Shown here piece after piece: positions 1-11,486 of a stretch of 64,000 nucleotides of DNA. The DNA lies in contig NC_133121.1 of assembly GCF_033568475.1 (NCBI RefSeq), positions 868,001-932,000 on the forward strand. The letters are read 5' to 3'. Source of the stretch: Henckelia pumila (Eukaryota; Streptophyta; Magnoliopsida; Lamiales; Gesneriaceae). Position 1 is the stretch's first letter; each line of letters starts with the position of its first letter. The notes under the pieces were generated by a model that saw nothing but the letters and a program-made list of their open reading frames with translations, ran no database searches and was not told the origin of the DNA. The position numbers were made by a program, and so were the translations under genes.

Positions 1-1607
1 CTCTTTTCGTTTAGAAGTCCAGTGTTGGCGTATTCAGGAGCCACGTATCTGAATAGTAAGAGACAAGTTGATGAATGAGGATGCTTCTTACATCAATCTC
101 CATTTTTACGTACAACTAAAAGTGTTTTTAGCTGATATCACAAAGTAACTCGACAAAGGAACTAACCCAAAGGTACCCATGACTCGAGTTGTGATGTGAC
201 TTTTTCCAGCCCCAAGTAGTTTAGCCAGACCAAAATCAGATACCTTGGCATTGAATTCTTCATCAATCAGTATATTGCTTGACTTTATATCTCGATGAAC
301 AACTTTTGGCTCAATGGCTTCATGCAAGTACGCAAGACTGCAGCATATGTATCATGTGCCATGAGACCTAATATATGATTGAAAGGAAAAAGACTGAAAG
401 ATACAAATGAAGTAATAGCTCAGCCAACTTACGCTTTAGCTGTGCCGAGGAGAATCTTCATCCTCGCCTCCCAAGTAAGAAATCCATGGTGACGCATAGC
501 TCCATGGAGCCATTGCTCTAGATTGCCGTTGTTTACATACTCGTAAACTAGCATCCTTGAAGATAAGATTAAGTTTACAAATTCAAAGCAGGAAGGTACT
601 ATTCTGTTGGCTATGTCATCCAAATTACACCTACACAAACTTTAACAAAATTATATACCACTGAATGATACCTATGAGTTCCTTCAATACAGTATCCCAA
701 AAGTCGAACCAAATTTTTGTGACGCACATTACCAATAGCTTCAACTTCCACTCTAAATTCTTTTTCTGCTTGACCTCTGCGCATAAAAAAACATAAACAT
801 ATTAAATTTCACGATTACCGTACTCAAACGCCATGTTTAGATCACTGCAGAACATAGACAGCCACACAAGACAACTGGAAAGGCAATTGTTCGGCAAGAC
901 TACCCACTAAATATGTCTTAACGTAGAATAGAGTCAATTGTAACTCACAGATTATTAAGGAGCTTTTTGACAGCCACCGGAACACCGTTTACAAGCTGTC
1001 CTCTGTAAACCACTCCATATCCACCCTCTCCAATAACATTTTCCTTTGAAAATTTGTTGGTCCCAAGTTCAAGATCTCGTAAAGTAAACCAATGGCCCCA
1101 ACCCAAATGAGAAAACTCAGGGAGACCACTTAAAGGTGAAGGAGCAGTGAATGGATTCGATGAAGAAGGTATGAATGTCCCCGAATTCCCTTCTTCTCCT
1201 GACTCTGATCCACGATGATCTCTATCCATGTTATGGAATGAATCAGGCTGACTGCTGTTATCTACATTTTTCACTTTTGGCATCTCTAAATGGACGAAAA
1301 CCGAATCAGATTCTTCATTGCTCGACTTGTCATGAATGGTGAGAAGAATCCCATCTCGTGGAACAAATTCATCCACGGGCACTTGTTCTACCTGCACTTC
1401 TTTGATTTCTTTCGAAACCGTAGGTATTTGGCTTAGAGGGAGCTTGTCTTTAGCTCTTCTTGATTTCTTCCGTTTGGTGAGATAAAATGTCAACAGGAGG
1501 AGGATAACCACAATAGATACACCGATTATAATTCCAATAATTTGCCACACCTTGAGACCGAAAAGGCTGGAATTCTTGGAGAGTTGTGCATTCAGACCAG
1601 AAGCCAT
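1..1607 (-). CDS. Receptor-like serine/threonine protein kinase (5' part; continues off the left edge)
   Basis: Minus-strand gene whose coding exons I place at 949-1607, 672-776, 433-555, 167-337 and 1-48 (continuing outside). Every junction is GT-AG and keeps frame. The first exon starts at ATG 1607 and encodes a short extracellular N-terminus, one hydrophobic membrane segment (about residues 20-43, followed by KRKKSRR as stop-transfer), a Ser-rich juxtamembrane region and the start of the kinase domain with the glycine loop GEGGYGVVY and the lysine in VAVKK. Later exons carry the catalytic loop HRDIKSSN, the DFG motif and the activation segment ending in [11 protein letters not shown]. The kinase is an RD type with all visible catalytic residues present. 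The architecture matches the Arabidopsis At2g42960/At3g59110 group of probable receptor-like kinases, which have a short ectodomain and no known ligand. The lower kinase lobe is outside the window, so integrity cannot be judged. Confidence 0.93.
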
Positions 1608-2240
1608 CCTCTAGGATGTGGAAAATACCAGTAGAGTTCGTTAGCACAAGAAACACACACAAAAAATGACTTGTCTTCTACAAAATTTGCATATTTGAGG
1701 AAGAAAAAAGAGAGACTATATTGTGAGATTTGAATAATCTCCCATTCCTTTCTGAACATTTTACAATCCATGAATCCACTAAACAACAGAGAACGTAAAA
1801 CCAATTTAATTTAATTTGCTAAATATAAAAACTTGAAATTTCGCGAGTTTCTTGTGAAGATAACAAAACTGAAGGTTTAATACTGAAAATAACTAGCACA
1901 AAATGCTCATAAAATCCAAGAATTGTCACGAAAAAATATGATGACATTGGAATATACAGGGGTAAAATATCTTAAAAAATAAAAATAATTACCACCATAA
2001 CAAAAGTGCACATTTCAAAAGCCTTCAAGATGTTACCTTTCTTGGAACTGTATACGCAAGAGAAAGCTTCAAAGCCAGGATCTTGAAAACTCCATCACCA
2101 TAACATTGCCTCAGACTTATAAAAGCGGAAAAAAAAAAATCAACTCCAGGAAAGCTCAAGTATCCACTCCCAAAAATATGCCCACATTTCAGAAACTCCC
2201 AAAAATCTAAACTTTGCCAAGAATTGAAACACCTCTCATC
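1608..2240 (-). other. 5' leader of the receptor-like kinase gene, with a probable 5'UTR intron
   Basis: Just upstream of ATG 1607 the minus strand reads a splice acceptor (CCTAG then AGG-ATG). A good donor (AAAG then GTAACATC) lies near 2036, so a non-coding first exon of roughly 2037-2200 and a 5'UTR intron of about 420 bp are likely. No convincing TATA box was picked out. Confidence 0.5.
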
Positions 2241-4075
2241 TCAAATGGCAAATCCAAGAAAAACAGAAGCTCGGAGAATGCTAAATGGTGATGATAATGA
2301 TCAATGCGCCATTAATGGATTCATAATTGCTGACTTAGTGGTGGTTTCCGGTATGGAGCATGGATATAAATTAAATCATTACGTGTGTGTGTGTGTATAT
2401 AATATATACAGAGACACACACACAAAAGAAAAATAACAAATAACAATGGGAAATCAAGATTGGAATTATCAATGGTGGGTCATGAGAAATGTCATCATAA
2501 TCATATCACGTCATATCATAACAACAAAGGACAGTAGTAAAATCGAAGAACAGGGAGATGTAGAAGGCATCCTTCCCACTTTTGGTCACACACAATTTTA
2601 TTTTTAAAATATAAATGTAAGTAAACAAATAAATAAATTTTGTTTGAAAACCATGCATTATTATTTATTATCATTGTAATTAGAATTAAATGAATGGCTT
2701 TCATTTCTTGAAGTGACAATAAAATATTAACTGGGGTCAAACATGAGTAAAGAGCAAATCACAGTTTCAGTGGAGAGATGGTGACTGCATTTTTGTCACA
2801 CACAACCGGACTTTAACCCTGCGGAAATGGATTGTTTTATTAACAGACATATTTTATTCCTAAACATGATTTGTGTTTTCATATTTCACATATGTTCCAC
2901 TAATCTTGTCCATATTTACTATATAAATTGATACTTTTTTGATTGACTTTCGCATAATAAATAATACTTTTTCATGTGATTTAAATAAAAAAATTACCTC
3001 ACAAAATTTATCAGTCTCGCATAATTTTTATTCATGCCAACCAAAAATTGATTCCTTCTCATCTTTCTTGTCTTGTCTTGTCTAAATGGGATTTTATTGT
3101 GCACACAGTCAACATTATTATATGATTCACGATATTCACACTCCAATTGTTAATGAATAATGGATAGGCCTCTCAAATTTAAGACTGTATAATAAATATA
3201 TATGAAATTAATCAAATAATAAAAATAAAATAAAAGACAAATTTCATAAGGGTAGAGGCCCCGCCAGCTGTGATTGTGGATTTAGTATTGTGCCGGCCTA
3301 CAGCAGCAAACACACGCATTTGACTATTTTATGAAATTGCAAGCTCACTCCAGTTGGGTTTGTAGGCCATTACACAACAATTATTATTCATTAGTTAGAA
3401 TGTTATTGATTAAAATATTTATGAATATATATGTGTCAAAGCAAAATCAAACTTAGAAAAAGTTGCGTTACATAATAGGACAAGCCGACAAGTATTGCAT
3501 GCCTAGATGGACTTCTGGATTTGGATTATGGATATATTGTTTTTATGAAGATTAATCTGAGTTAATTAATTAATTAATTAATTCGTATGCAAATATGTCT
3601 TTAAGATTTTCAACTATTAAGGTTATATCAAGTTATTCTGTTGAATTATTTGTCACAAAAAATTTGATCCAATATCATCTTTATAACATAATTTACTGTA
3701 CTACTTTATTTGCACTTGAATTTGAAGCCGATTATTTATAAATTAGTTCAATGATATTTTTTTTAAAACATGAAAATATATTATTGTCATGGAAATGTTA
3801 TATTATATCAATATGTTACTATATGTTTCTATTTATTTTACTTCCAAATTATATTAATTTATATAGAATTAATTTTGTAATGTATTTATGTACCCTATTT
3901 AAAGCTCAATTTTCTTTTTTTTTTTTTTTTTTACCCCAAAAAAGGTGAATGTGGTTGACCAAAAAAAAAACAAACAAAATGAAACCTGGAATTTTGTAGT
4001 TTGAACTTTCAAGTTTCAACTGAGATGAAACTATGGTAAACCAATTTTCTTTTCTGGAATTTGCGGATTTCTTGA
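2241..4075. other. Intergenic, AT-rich; microsatellites only
   Basis: I see no gene here. There is a short GT-repeat near 2382-2394, a TTAA-type microsatellite near 3560-3582 and a long T run near 3916-3932. It is bounded by divergently arranged genes (kinase on minus, PPR on plus), so both promoters should lie in this stretch. Confidence 0.6.
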
Positions 4076-6232
4076 ATGGCTATAAAACTCTTGCCCGTTA
4101 AGAGAATTTCGAGTAGGGTTTCTTTGAATGCCTTCCTTTCTTCGATTTCATGTGCGATTAAAATCCAAGCCAGCCCAGAAACCAATGAGATTCATTCTAA
4201 TTCCACGACATTTGAGGCAAAGATTCAATTTTTGAAGGATAAACTCCACCCCGATACCTTAATCTCCGTGTTGGACAGCACACCTGATTTAAGCTCATCA
4301 CTGAGGCTATTTGAATGGGCTGCCCTTCAGAAAAGATTCCATCACACCGCTCGTACTTATCAGAGTATGATTCTTAAGCTGGGCATGGCCGGAAATGTGG
4401 AGAAAATGGAGGAATTTTGTCTTGAGATGGTAAAGGAGAAATTCCCGGGTTTCGCAGCTTCTTTCTTGGTGTTGATCGATTCGTTTGTTAGGAATCATAG
4501 GCTCAATGAGGCTTTAAGGGTTCTTTATGTCGTGAATTTAAGTAGTTTTAAGCCTTCTATAGAGGTGTTTAATGCCTTGATGAGTGCAGTCGTGGATGAA
4601 AAGAAATATTTTAAGGATGTTTTGTTTGTGTATAAAGAAATGGTGAAAGCTGGAGTGCTTCCAAACGTCGATACTTTGAATTATCTGTTGGAGGCTTTGT
4701 TTGAAGATGGGAGAGTTGATACAGCTGTGGATCAGTATGCTAGAATGCATAAGAAAGGATGTGTTCCTAATAGCAGGACTTTTGAGATACTAGTTAGTAG
4801 TCTTGCTGTCAGGAATCGGGTGGAAGATTCGATTGTTATAATGAATGAGATGTTTCAGCTTGGATGTGAGCCCGAGTTTCGTTTTTATGCTCGTGTGATA
4901 CCTTTAGTCTGCGGGTTGCGAAATCTAAAAGTAGGAATGAGGTTGTTCAAGATGATGAAGGCCTCCGATTTTGCGCCAGATGTTGTCATTTACAGGACTG
5001 TGATAAGGTGTTTGTGTGAGCATCTTTGTATGGATGATGCCATCAAACTTTTCGAAGAAATGATGGATAGTGGCTTCTTACCCGATCATGAAGTCGATCT
5101 TGATATGATTAGAGGGTTCTGTAAGTTAAACAAATTTGATGAGGCCAAGAAGTTCTTGGATGAGAAAAATGTGATGGATGCTTGTGTTCACAACGCACTT
5201 CTTGAGTCCTATTGCAACAGAGGCGATTTTCGGGTGGCAAAAAAGATGTTTAATGAAATGATCAAGAGGAATATAGTGGATACTTGTTCATGGAATATCT
5301 TCATGGGATTCCTCTCTGAGAAAACAGGGATCAATAAAGCCTTGGAATGTTTGTCTAGAATGGTAGTTTCTTCTTTGGTGCCCGACTCTGCTACTTACTC
5401 TGCTCTTATTGTTGGTCACTGCAATAAGGGAAACTCTAAGAATGCTTTAGAATTGTTTCAGCGTGTAAGATTGAAAGATTGGGTTTTGGATTCTTTTTCC
5501 TACGTCCGACTTGTCACGTGTCTATGCCAGAGGGAAAAAACTCGAGAGGCTGCTCAAGTATTTTCATATATGTCTAGTAAGGGTTGTCCTCTTCAATCCT
5601 CTTCATTCGATATGTTGATTGAAAAACTCTGCGTACATGGAAAGGTTCACATAGCCATCATGCTATTATCATTGGCTCATGTCACTGGTACAGCCTCGTC
5701 CGCCCTCACATACATAAGTATTCTGCGCGGTTTGTCTAAGTCGTACCAGCAACCTCATCTGCTGGTGATATTTTCACAAATGATTGTAGTTGGCTGCACC
5801 TTTGATAAGGAAACTTACTGCATCCTGATTCAGAGCATGGCTACTCTAAACCGAATAGGAGATTGCATCAATGTTTTCAACTTGATGCTCCTGGAGGACT
5901 TGCTGCCAGATTCAGAAACATTAGCAAACTTATTGTGTTATTTAGCGAGCCATTTGCAGATACATTCGATTTATCCTTCAATCTATAAGCTCGCCTCCAA
6001 CGGGGGTGTTCTTGATTCAGCAATGTATGATACGGTGGTCCATGGCCTATGGAGAGAGGGATGGAGACTTGAGGCGAGACACATGGTGGACTTGATATTG
6101 GAAAAGGGTTGGGTCCCAAATGCCTCTACTCACGCATTGTTGATGGGTGGGGGTGGTTCCGTTGGAAGAAAAGAAACAGTAGTTAAAGATAACGTGAGTA
6201 GTATACTTGAAGAGGGCTTGGAGAAAACGTGA
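4076..6232 (+). CDS. P-class pentatricopeptide repeat (PPR) protein, probably organellar
   Basis: Intronless 718-codon frame from ATG 4076 to TGA 6232. The first 30 or so residues are rich in K, R, S and hydrophobics with almost no acidic residues, as in mitochondrial or plastid presequences. From about residue 90 onward the protein is a continuous run of 35-residue PPR motifs with recognisable helix-pair signatures such as YNLLEALFEDGRVDTA-like and TYSALIVGHCNKGN segments, and no DYW or E domain at the C-terminus. P-class PPR proteins bind organelle RNA to stabilise, splice or process it. Which RNA is bound cannot be told from the sequence here. Lack of introns and the length are usual for the family. 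Confidence 0.93.
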   Translation: MAIKLLPVKRISSRVSLNAFLSSISCAIKIQASPETNEIHSNSTTFEAKIQFLKDKLHPDTLISVLDSTPDLSSSLRLFEWAALQKRFHHTARTYQSMILKLGMAGNVEKMEEFCLEMVKEKFPGFAASFLVLIDSFVRNHRLNEALRVLYVVNLSSFKPSIEVFNALMSAVVDEKKYFKDVLFVYKEMVKAGVLPNVDTLNYLLEALFEDGRVDTAVDQYARMHKKGCVPNSRTFEILVSSLAVRNRVEDSIVIMNEMFQLGCEPEFRFYARVIPLVCGLRNLKVGMRLFKMMKASDFAPDVVIYRTVIRCLCEHLCMDDAIKLFEEMMDSGFLPDHEVDLDMIRGFCKLNKFDEAKKFLDEKNVMDACVHNALLESYCNRGDFRVAKKMFNEMIKRNIVDTCSWNIFMGFLSEKTGINKALECLSRMVVSSLVPDSATYSALIVGHCNKGNSKNALELFQRVRLKDWVLDSFSYVRLVTCLCQREKTREAAQVFSYMSSKGCPLQSSSFDMLIEKLCVHGKVHIAIMLLSLAHVTGTASSALTYISILRGLSKSYQQPHLLVIFSQMIVVGCTFDKETYCILIQSMATLNRIGDCINVFNLMLLEDLLPDSETLANLLCYLASHLQIHSIYPSIYKLASNGGVLDSAMYDTVVHGLWREGWRLEARHMVDLILEKGWVPNASTHALLMGGGGSVGRKETVVKDNVSSILEEGLEKT

Positions 6233-7636
6233 TAATTTACGCGCATAATACGTTCCAGTTTGACATTGGGATGTTATTAGAATCCCAGAGTTGTTCCTGA
6301 TCACGGAATGGTATTCAACGTGATCTATTCTGCTTAAAATCGTATCATTTTGAGCTCGAGCTCGAGTTATGAATGAACTAGGAGTAGTCTTCATATTATT
6401 TTGCCTGTTGGTGCTAGAATTTCAAGAGGATGAGCAGCATTTTCCTTGACCCTTCGTGGAGTAGGTGAATACGCTTTTGTATTCTCCGCTCATAAACAAC
6501 AAATTCTATAATAATCTATCGACTGTGGAATATTTTTGCTTTTTTATTTTACTTAATTAGTGGAGCAAAAATGTTTTTGATAAAAGTTTATAGAAATTAG
6601 AAAGTGTTTATTTCCAAAAAAAATGGTAAGATCTTTTTATTTTAATTTTAAACGATTAAAATTAGCTTTAGTGATAATTATTAATTATTAATAATAAAAA
6701 AAATAGTAGTTATGATATATTTGGTAACCAAAATTCGAAACGCTAAAGCACATTAATAATAATTAGTAAGAAAAGAAAAGGGACAGCCGTTGCTTGGATT
6801 TAGCAAATGCCATTATTTGAATAAAGAATTCATTTTTTCTATCATTGGTAATTTTATAAACAAAGTTCGACTGTAAAGTGTAAACCAAAATTGTTCCATT
6901 GTGATTTGTGCCCATCAAAATTGGAATTCGAAGGTTGGGTCGACAAAAAGAATAGCGTAATCCATGTGCCAAAGGCCAACAAAGTCTATTATAAGCTAAG
7001 AAGCTTCTTTCACATGATGTCAAAATGATTCCAACCTTTTTCGGAAAACATAGGAAGAAATCCGATTCCCCGGATTCTGCTATTTACATTCATCAAAATT
7101 GAAAAAGTAGAACAACCATTTACAGGTCTTTGTGATGACAGCAGATGTGGTTCCAGCGCAGCTTCAGTCCCCACAACCATAAGACCTTCATATCATTCTT
7201 TAATCTTTGTACAACAAGAGGATTAATTACCCAATAAAAAGACCAGCCCATTGAAGGAGATCTACCCATTTGGTAGCACGAGTTCAGAAACAAAGTTAAG
7301 ATGTAAAATTTTATTTTTTTTCAAAAAAAAAGGCCAGTACATTACATAATCAACATTGCAAGTTCTTGAAATTTATACATGGAAAAAGGATCAGCCTCAC
7401 CAGCTATAAATCCAAATACACAGAGACAGCACTCACATGATCATCAATCACCTCGTGATCACAACTGCAAGGCTTGCACAACTAGCCTTTCAACAAAAAC
7501 AAAAGCCTGAAACCATGAAAAGTTAGTATTGCGCCTTCAGATAAAAATAGCTCAACCAGCAAGTTCAATCATAGATCTTCAAAATCTCACCATGACATCC
7601 TGCACAATTTTGAAACCATTCCTAAGAAAAAATGGA
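6233..7636. other. Intergenic and the 3' region of the zinc-finger gene; no gene seen
   Basis: About 1.4 kb between the convergent PPR and zinc-finger genes. It is AT-rich, with no conserved reading frame. The part above about 7100 probably includes the 3'UTR of the minus-strand zinc-finger gene. Confidence 0.5.
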
Positions 7637-8809
7637 CTATAGCGGAGTCCCATTGTCATGTTGCTGTCCATTACCATTCTCCATAGACTCCATTTGATCT
7701 GCAATAGGTTGAACCAAAACATCCCCATCTTTCACTTCCTCTTGTTCTAGCCCCCAACTGTGATCCTCTTCATCACCCCCCAAATGCGCAAATATCTCTG
7801 TCTCAATGTCACAGTCATCCTCTTCCAACATCAATTCTGCAACGTTTTCTCCTGCAACCCCTCTTGTTCTAGCCTTTTCATCCATATCTATCACCACATG
7901 ATTGTCTGTTACAGATGCACCCATTTCAACTTGTGCTGATATTCCACTCATCTTCTCGTTTTCCTTCTGTTCAACGGCATTCAATGCAGCCAAAACCCGA
8001 GTTGAATTATCTACTTCATCTACATTCCTTCTAGTATCAACAATTCTCTCCTCCGTAACCACCAAAGAATCCACAGCACCACCCACATTCCCATTTCTAG
8101 TACTAAGAATAACATTCGTATTATTTTCTCTGTTCACTTTAGCACCACCAATACCCAAAGAAGATACGCCAACTCCACCAGCTCCCGACCCACATAGACC
8201 GCCAGATACAGACAGTGCCACTTCTTTCTTGCTCAACTTCTCCTTGACGACCAAATACGCCACATGTTCCAATGCCTCCCTGGCCCTCTTTCTGGCAAAA
8301 GCTGCCTCCTTGGCCCTTCTCTCCGCCTCTGACTTTGCGGCCACCACTGCCTTGTTCATCGATGCGGATGCAATCTTAGCAGCAGCCAACAATTTCTTCG
8401 CCGCGTCTCTATCAATCAACTGAAAATCCCCATTCCCTTCTTCAAATGCAACATTCGCCTCCTTGGCCGTTTTCAATTTAAAAATGGGGGTGTTGAGGTT
8501 GGTGCAAAGGGGGCAAACGTACGGGGTGGGAGGGGACGTGGATCCCGCGGAGACACAGTGGGAGTGAGAGGAGGAGTAGCATTTGCAGCAGCTGATGACG
8601 GCGTCGTTCGAAGGTATTGGCGGGTAGACTTGAAAACAGGTTGGGCAGAAGGACTGTGCATGGAGGCGGAGGACGCAGGTGGTGCAGAGACGGCGGAAGA
8701 TTCCGCGGTGGCGGACATGATGGAGAAGAAGCCGCTCCTCCAGGCCACAGTTGCCACATGCTGCGGCGGCGGAAGAGACAGCGGTGGTGGTTTCCGGTTT
8801 TACGACCAT
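7637..8809 (-). CDS. Cys-rich RING/PHD-like zinc-finger protein with Ala/Lys/Glu-rich helix
   Basis: Single-exon frame of 390 codons. The open frame extends to 8830 only by a TTG; the first ATG is at 8809 and begins MVVKPETTT. Residues 18-105 contain clustered Cys/His pairs (CGNC, CTTC, CPTC, CCKC, CVSA, CPLC), arranged like a pair of treble-clef zinc-binding units similar to PHD or RING fingers. Next comes an Ala/Lys/Glu-rich segment that should form a long helix or coiled coil (AAKIASASMNKAVVAAKSEA), then a low-complexity acidic C-terminal tail. Plant proteins of this layout are annotated RING/FYVE/PHD superfamily members, and a nuclear or ubiquitin-linked role is usually assumed. The 5' half is notably GC-rich compared with its surroundings, which creates long antisense open frames that are not genes. 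Confidence 0.82.
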   Translation of the reverse strand: MVVKPETTTAVSSAAAACGNCGLEERLLLHHVRHRGIFRRLCTTCVLRLHAQSFCPTCFQVYPPIPSNDAVISCCKCYSSSHSHCVSAGSTSPPTPYVCPLCTNLNTPIFKLKTAKEANVAFEEGNGDFQLIDRDAAKKLLAAAKIASASMNKAVVAAKSEAERRAKEAAFARKRAREALEHVAYLVVKEKLSKKEVALSVSGGLCGSGAGGVGVSSLGIGGAKVNRENNTNVILSTRNGNVGGAVDSLVVTEERIVDTRRNVDEVDNSTRVLAALNAVEQKENEKMSGISAQVEMGASVTDNHVVIDMDEKARTRGVAGENVAELMLEEDDCDIETEIFAHLGGDEEDHSWGLEQEEVKDGDVLVQPIADQMESMENGNGQQHDNGTPL

Positions 8810-8944
8810 CCCGGAGTTTTTGAAATTCAAAGTGAAATGGGAATCGCAGGAGAAGTAGCAGTTGCTAGGGTTTCTCAGGGCAGGAGATGCGAGAACGAGA
8901 GGGGCCGAGCCGACAGAGTATCTTTACGACGCCGTTTTTGGTAA

Positions 8945-9329
8945 ATTTTGCTAAACAATCCATTTCGGTTCAAATTTAATAATGCATGTTGTAAAAAGTT
9001 TGATTAAATTTCGCTTAATTTTGTTTAAGTTTGAAGCTTCTCGAAAATGCTTTCGGCCAAAATCGATTAATAAGACGAAAATAAATCATAAAGTAGCGAT
9101 TTTACTAGTGAGTGTTAGCAATATTAAAAATGTACAATATTGTATGACTAAGTGTAGCGATGATGTGAATGCAGTCATATTGAAAGATTAGACCAATTAA
9201 TTTATTTTTTGTTCGATGACACGTGATATGAAATAAATGATGAAATAAATTGAATTAGAATCTCACAAAGTATTAATGGATAACATTTGAACTTATTATA
9301 TTTGTTCATTATTTACTCCGTTAATTTTG
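8945..9329. other. Intergenic upstream of the zinc-finger gene
   Basis: AT-rich DNA with no recognisable gene; presumably holds the zinc-finger gene promoter. Confidence 0.4.
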
Positions 9330-9475
9330 TGAGATGACTAAAATTATAGTTTAAATTGAAAACGTTTTTTTCACGCTTAAACGTAGGCTTAAGCTTGTAG
9401 TAATTGTGTTTAAGCTTAAAAAGGTTGAAACTTGACTCACACACTTCGACACGCTTCACGTTTTTTAGAACCTTG
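9330..9475 (-). repeat. Relic of a GTTCTAAAAAGC-type MITE
   Basis: Read on the minus strand this begins GGTTCTAAAAAACGTGAAGC at about 9475 and continues with stretches that closely match the element nested at 20865-21205 (the GTGTCGAAG, GTCAAG.TTCAA and CTTAAGC words in the same order). It looks like a truncated, diverged member of the same family of small terminal-inverted-repeat elements. Confidence 0.55.
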
Positions 9476-10500
9476 ATTACATTACATACATGTCGATTTC
9501 GTCAAATTTCTTAATATAAAATAAATAAAACTCGAAAACGATTTTTTTTTTTTTGCCAATTCCACTTTGACGGCTAATATGTAAGAGTAGTTGTATTAAA
9601 ATTTTGTAACGTGTCGTATGAAATATCAATAGAATAAGGTGTGTGTATAATATAAATATAAATGATTAATATATATATATATATAATACCAGAAATAATT
9701 TTTTTTTGTAATGTTATTAATTATATGAAATTTGGTCTGTGAATTGTATATGAAATGATTCGTTTTCGTCGTATCAATCACATTCACACCGAGCATTTTT
9801 TTTTTTTTTTAAAAAAAAGCAGCATCATAACTAATTTACTATACTTTCTAATAAATTTTATTAGAGAAATACTTAATTATTGTACAACGTGACAAACGCA
9901 TTGTAATTTTGAGATTTCATAATAATCTTGTAAAAAAAAAAAAAAGAATCAATCTTAATGTATTGATATACCACCCCATGTTGCACGGCACCTATATATA
10001 GTATGAAATTATCCTGTATGAGGTTTGAATGTCTACGATCAGTTGAAGTTATAACCGATATCATTAACATTTATGGACTATGGTACAGTGATACGATATT
10101 CGTTGGAATACACTTGAATAATTCATATCAAATTTGGACATTCTCAAATGTGCTTAATAGATGGACTAATATCAATATTTGTACAATAACAATAATAGAA
10201 CAAATCAACATTTACTATTACCACACGTTAGGCACCAAAGCCTTCCAAAACAAAACAAAAATCCCTATTCAAAAATGCCATGATAATAAAGTTGACATCT
10301 TTCATACAAGGAAAAATATATATAGCCTTTTCTGGTTCACTATATCCGCCCACGAATCGACCACGCGGTGACACTTCTCACTAGCAAAATATATCTCAAA
10401 TGTCAAACAATTTCGAGTAACAAAAAAAAAAACATTAAACTTCAACATTCAATGACCGATTCAAACCCGAACGATCGATGAATTAATCGTCGGTATTTCT
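9476..10500. other. Intergenic, AT-rich, nothing recognised
   Basis: Homopolymer runs near 9541-9554, 9800-9825 and 9931-9944, a TA repeat near 9669-9684, and no gene. It lies 3' of the minus-strand MIR408 locus. Confidence 0.4.
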
Positions 10501-10509
10501 TGAAGTGGA

Positions 10510-10630
10510 CATAAAAGGAGAGGAGAGCCAGGGAAGAGGCAGTGCATGGAAAGGGATACCCGGAGGGAGCCGAGCCTATTACCCATTTCATGCTCCGTCT
10601 CGTCCCTGTCTCCCCCTTCTCTCCTTTACA
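10510..10630 (-). ncRNA. MIR408: MIR408 precursor hairpin
   Basis: The reverse complement of 10527-10547 is the canonical 21-nt miR408-3p, starting ATGCACTGCC and ending TCCCTGGC. The 5p arm lies at 10589-10609 (CAGGGACGAGACGGAGCATG on the minus strand). The two arms pair with about three mismatches and one G-U, separated by a loop of about 41 nt, which is the normal MIR408 geometry. miR408 guides cleavage of mRNAs for copper proteins such as plantacyanins and laccases, and is induced under copper starvation by SPL7. The copper-response cores just upstream fit that control. No protein should be annotated here. Confidence 0.95.
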
Positions 10631-10711
10631 AACCACCAAACAAAATACCTGAAATCGGAGGAAACACTTCACATTTGCTTTGATGGGAGTTCTTTTGCTG
10701 TTGTTGGAGAG

Positions 10712-10890
10712 GTACACATTGTGGTTTGCTTATGTAGAGTAGAGAATCTGGCAACAATGTAGTACAACTTGTACTATCACCAGAGGAAGTTGAGCATTGT
10801 TTTGTGTACTTGGACTGTACATTTTTACAAACAAGGTACTAATTTGATTCCTCACGATCGTACCTTTAAACATATACGATCGACTAGTAC
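10712..10890 (-). promoter_or_regulatory. Cluster of GTAC copper-response cores upstream of MIR408
   Basis: Eight GTAC cores occur in 179 bp, starting at 10712, 10762, 10771, 10806, 10817, 10836, 10860 and 10887. Two of them form the 15-bp palindrome AGTACAACTTGTACT at 10761-10775. GTAC is the core bound by SPL7 (CRR1 type SBP factors). Random expectation is below one per 179 bp. The cluster begins about 80-100 bp upstream of the hairpin on the transcribed (minus) strand, where a core promoter would be expected. No clear TATA box was identified. Confidence 0.75.
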
Positions 10891-11486
10891 AATTTCCCTT
10901 GATAAAATACTATAGTGGGCATGGCATTTATTCCATTCGATGATTGCCAAGTGAAACTACGATCTTTTCTTGTTTGACTATGTTTTTTTATATGCTGATA
11001 GTGACCTGTGATGATGCTAGTCTACCACGATTCCTTTTATATACAAAAAGTCTATAAAATAAAAGTACTTTGGATCGATCTCCAAATTGCAATATAATAA
11101 ACCTAAAAATAAGAAAAGAAAAGAAAAGAAAACCCATGATCATGTGTTCTTAACTCATGATGCTATTATAACAAGTGAAGGGGGATGTTAAAATATATAC
11201 ATGAAGTCATAATCTCAGCTGTCCCTCTCTCTTCTCCTTCCCCCATTACCAGCATCATCTGACTTGGAAGGAAGATCAAAATTCACAGAACTTTAACCAC
11301 GAACTGTAACCGGGCTATGCTATTTGTTTTGATCCATATTTTGCCATTTGAAGAAGATAATGAAACATCTTATGTTACACACCCCTTCCTCTACTTGCAA
11401 ATTCGGAAGAATGTGATACCATCATATCTTAAAAGGATAGCAGAATTGATGCATCCAGAAAGTGCAAAATAAACTAACCTATTATA
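10891..11486. other. Between MIR408 and the MUSTANG gene
   Basis: Contains a ninth GTAC at 11065 and the likely 3'UTR of the minus-strand MUSTANG gene; otherwise nothing recognised. Confidence 0.4.

Noticed and set aside
7902-8423. 173-codon plus-strand frame opposite the zinc-finger gene
   Set aside because: Exact antisense of a Lys/Ala/Glu-rich coding region with GC-biased composition; low-complexity product and no homology. The same holds for the frames at 8473-8944.
10442-10717. Protein-like frames on both strands across the MIR408 hairpin
   Set aside because: The minus-strand frame begins with GTG and runs through the hairpin; the plus-strand frame is antisense. The hairpin explains the sequence.
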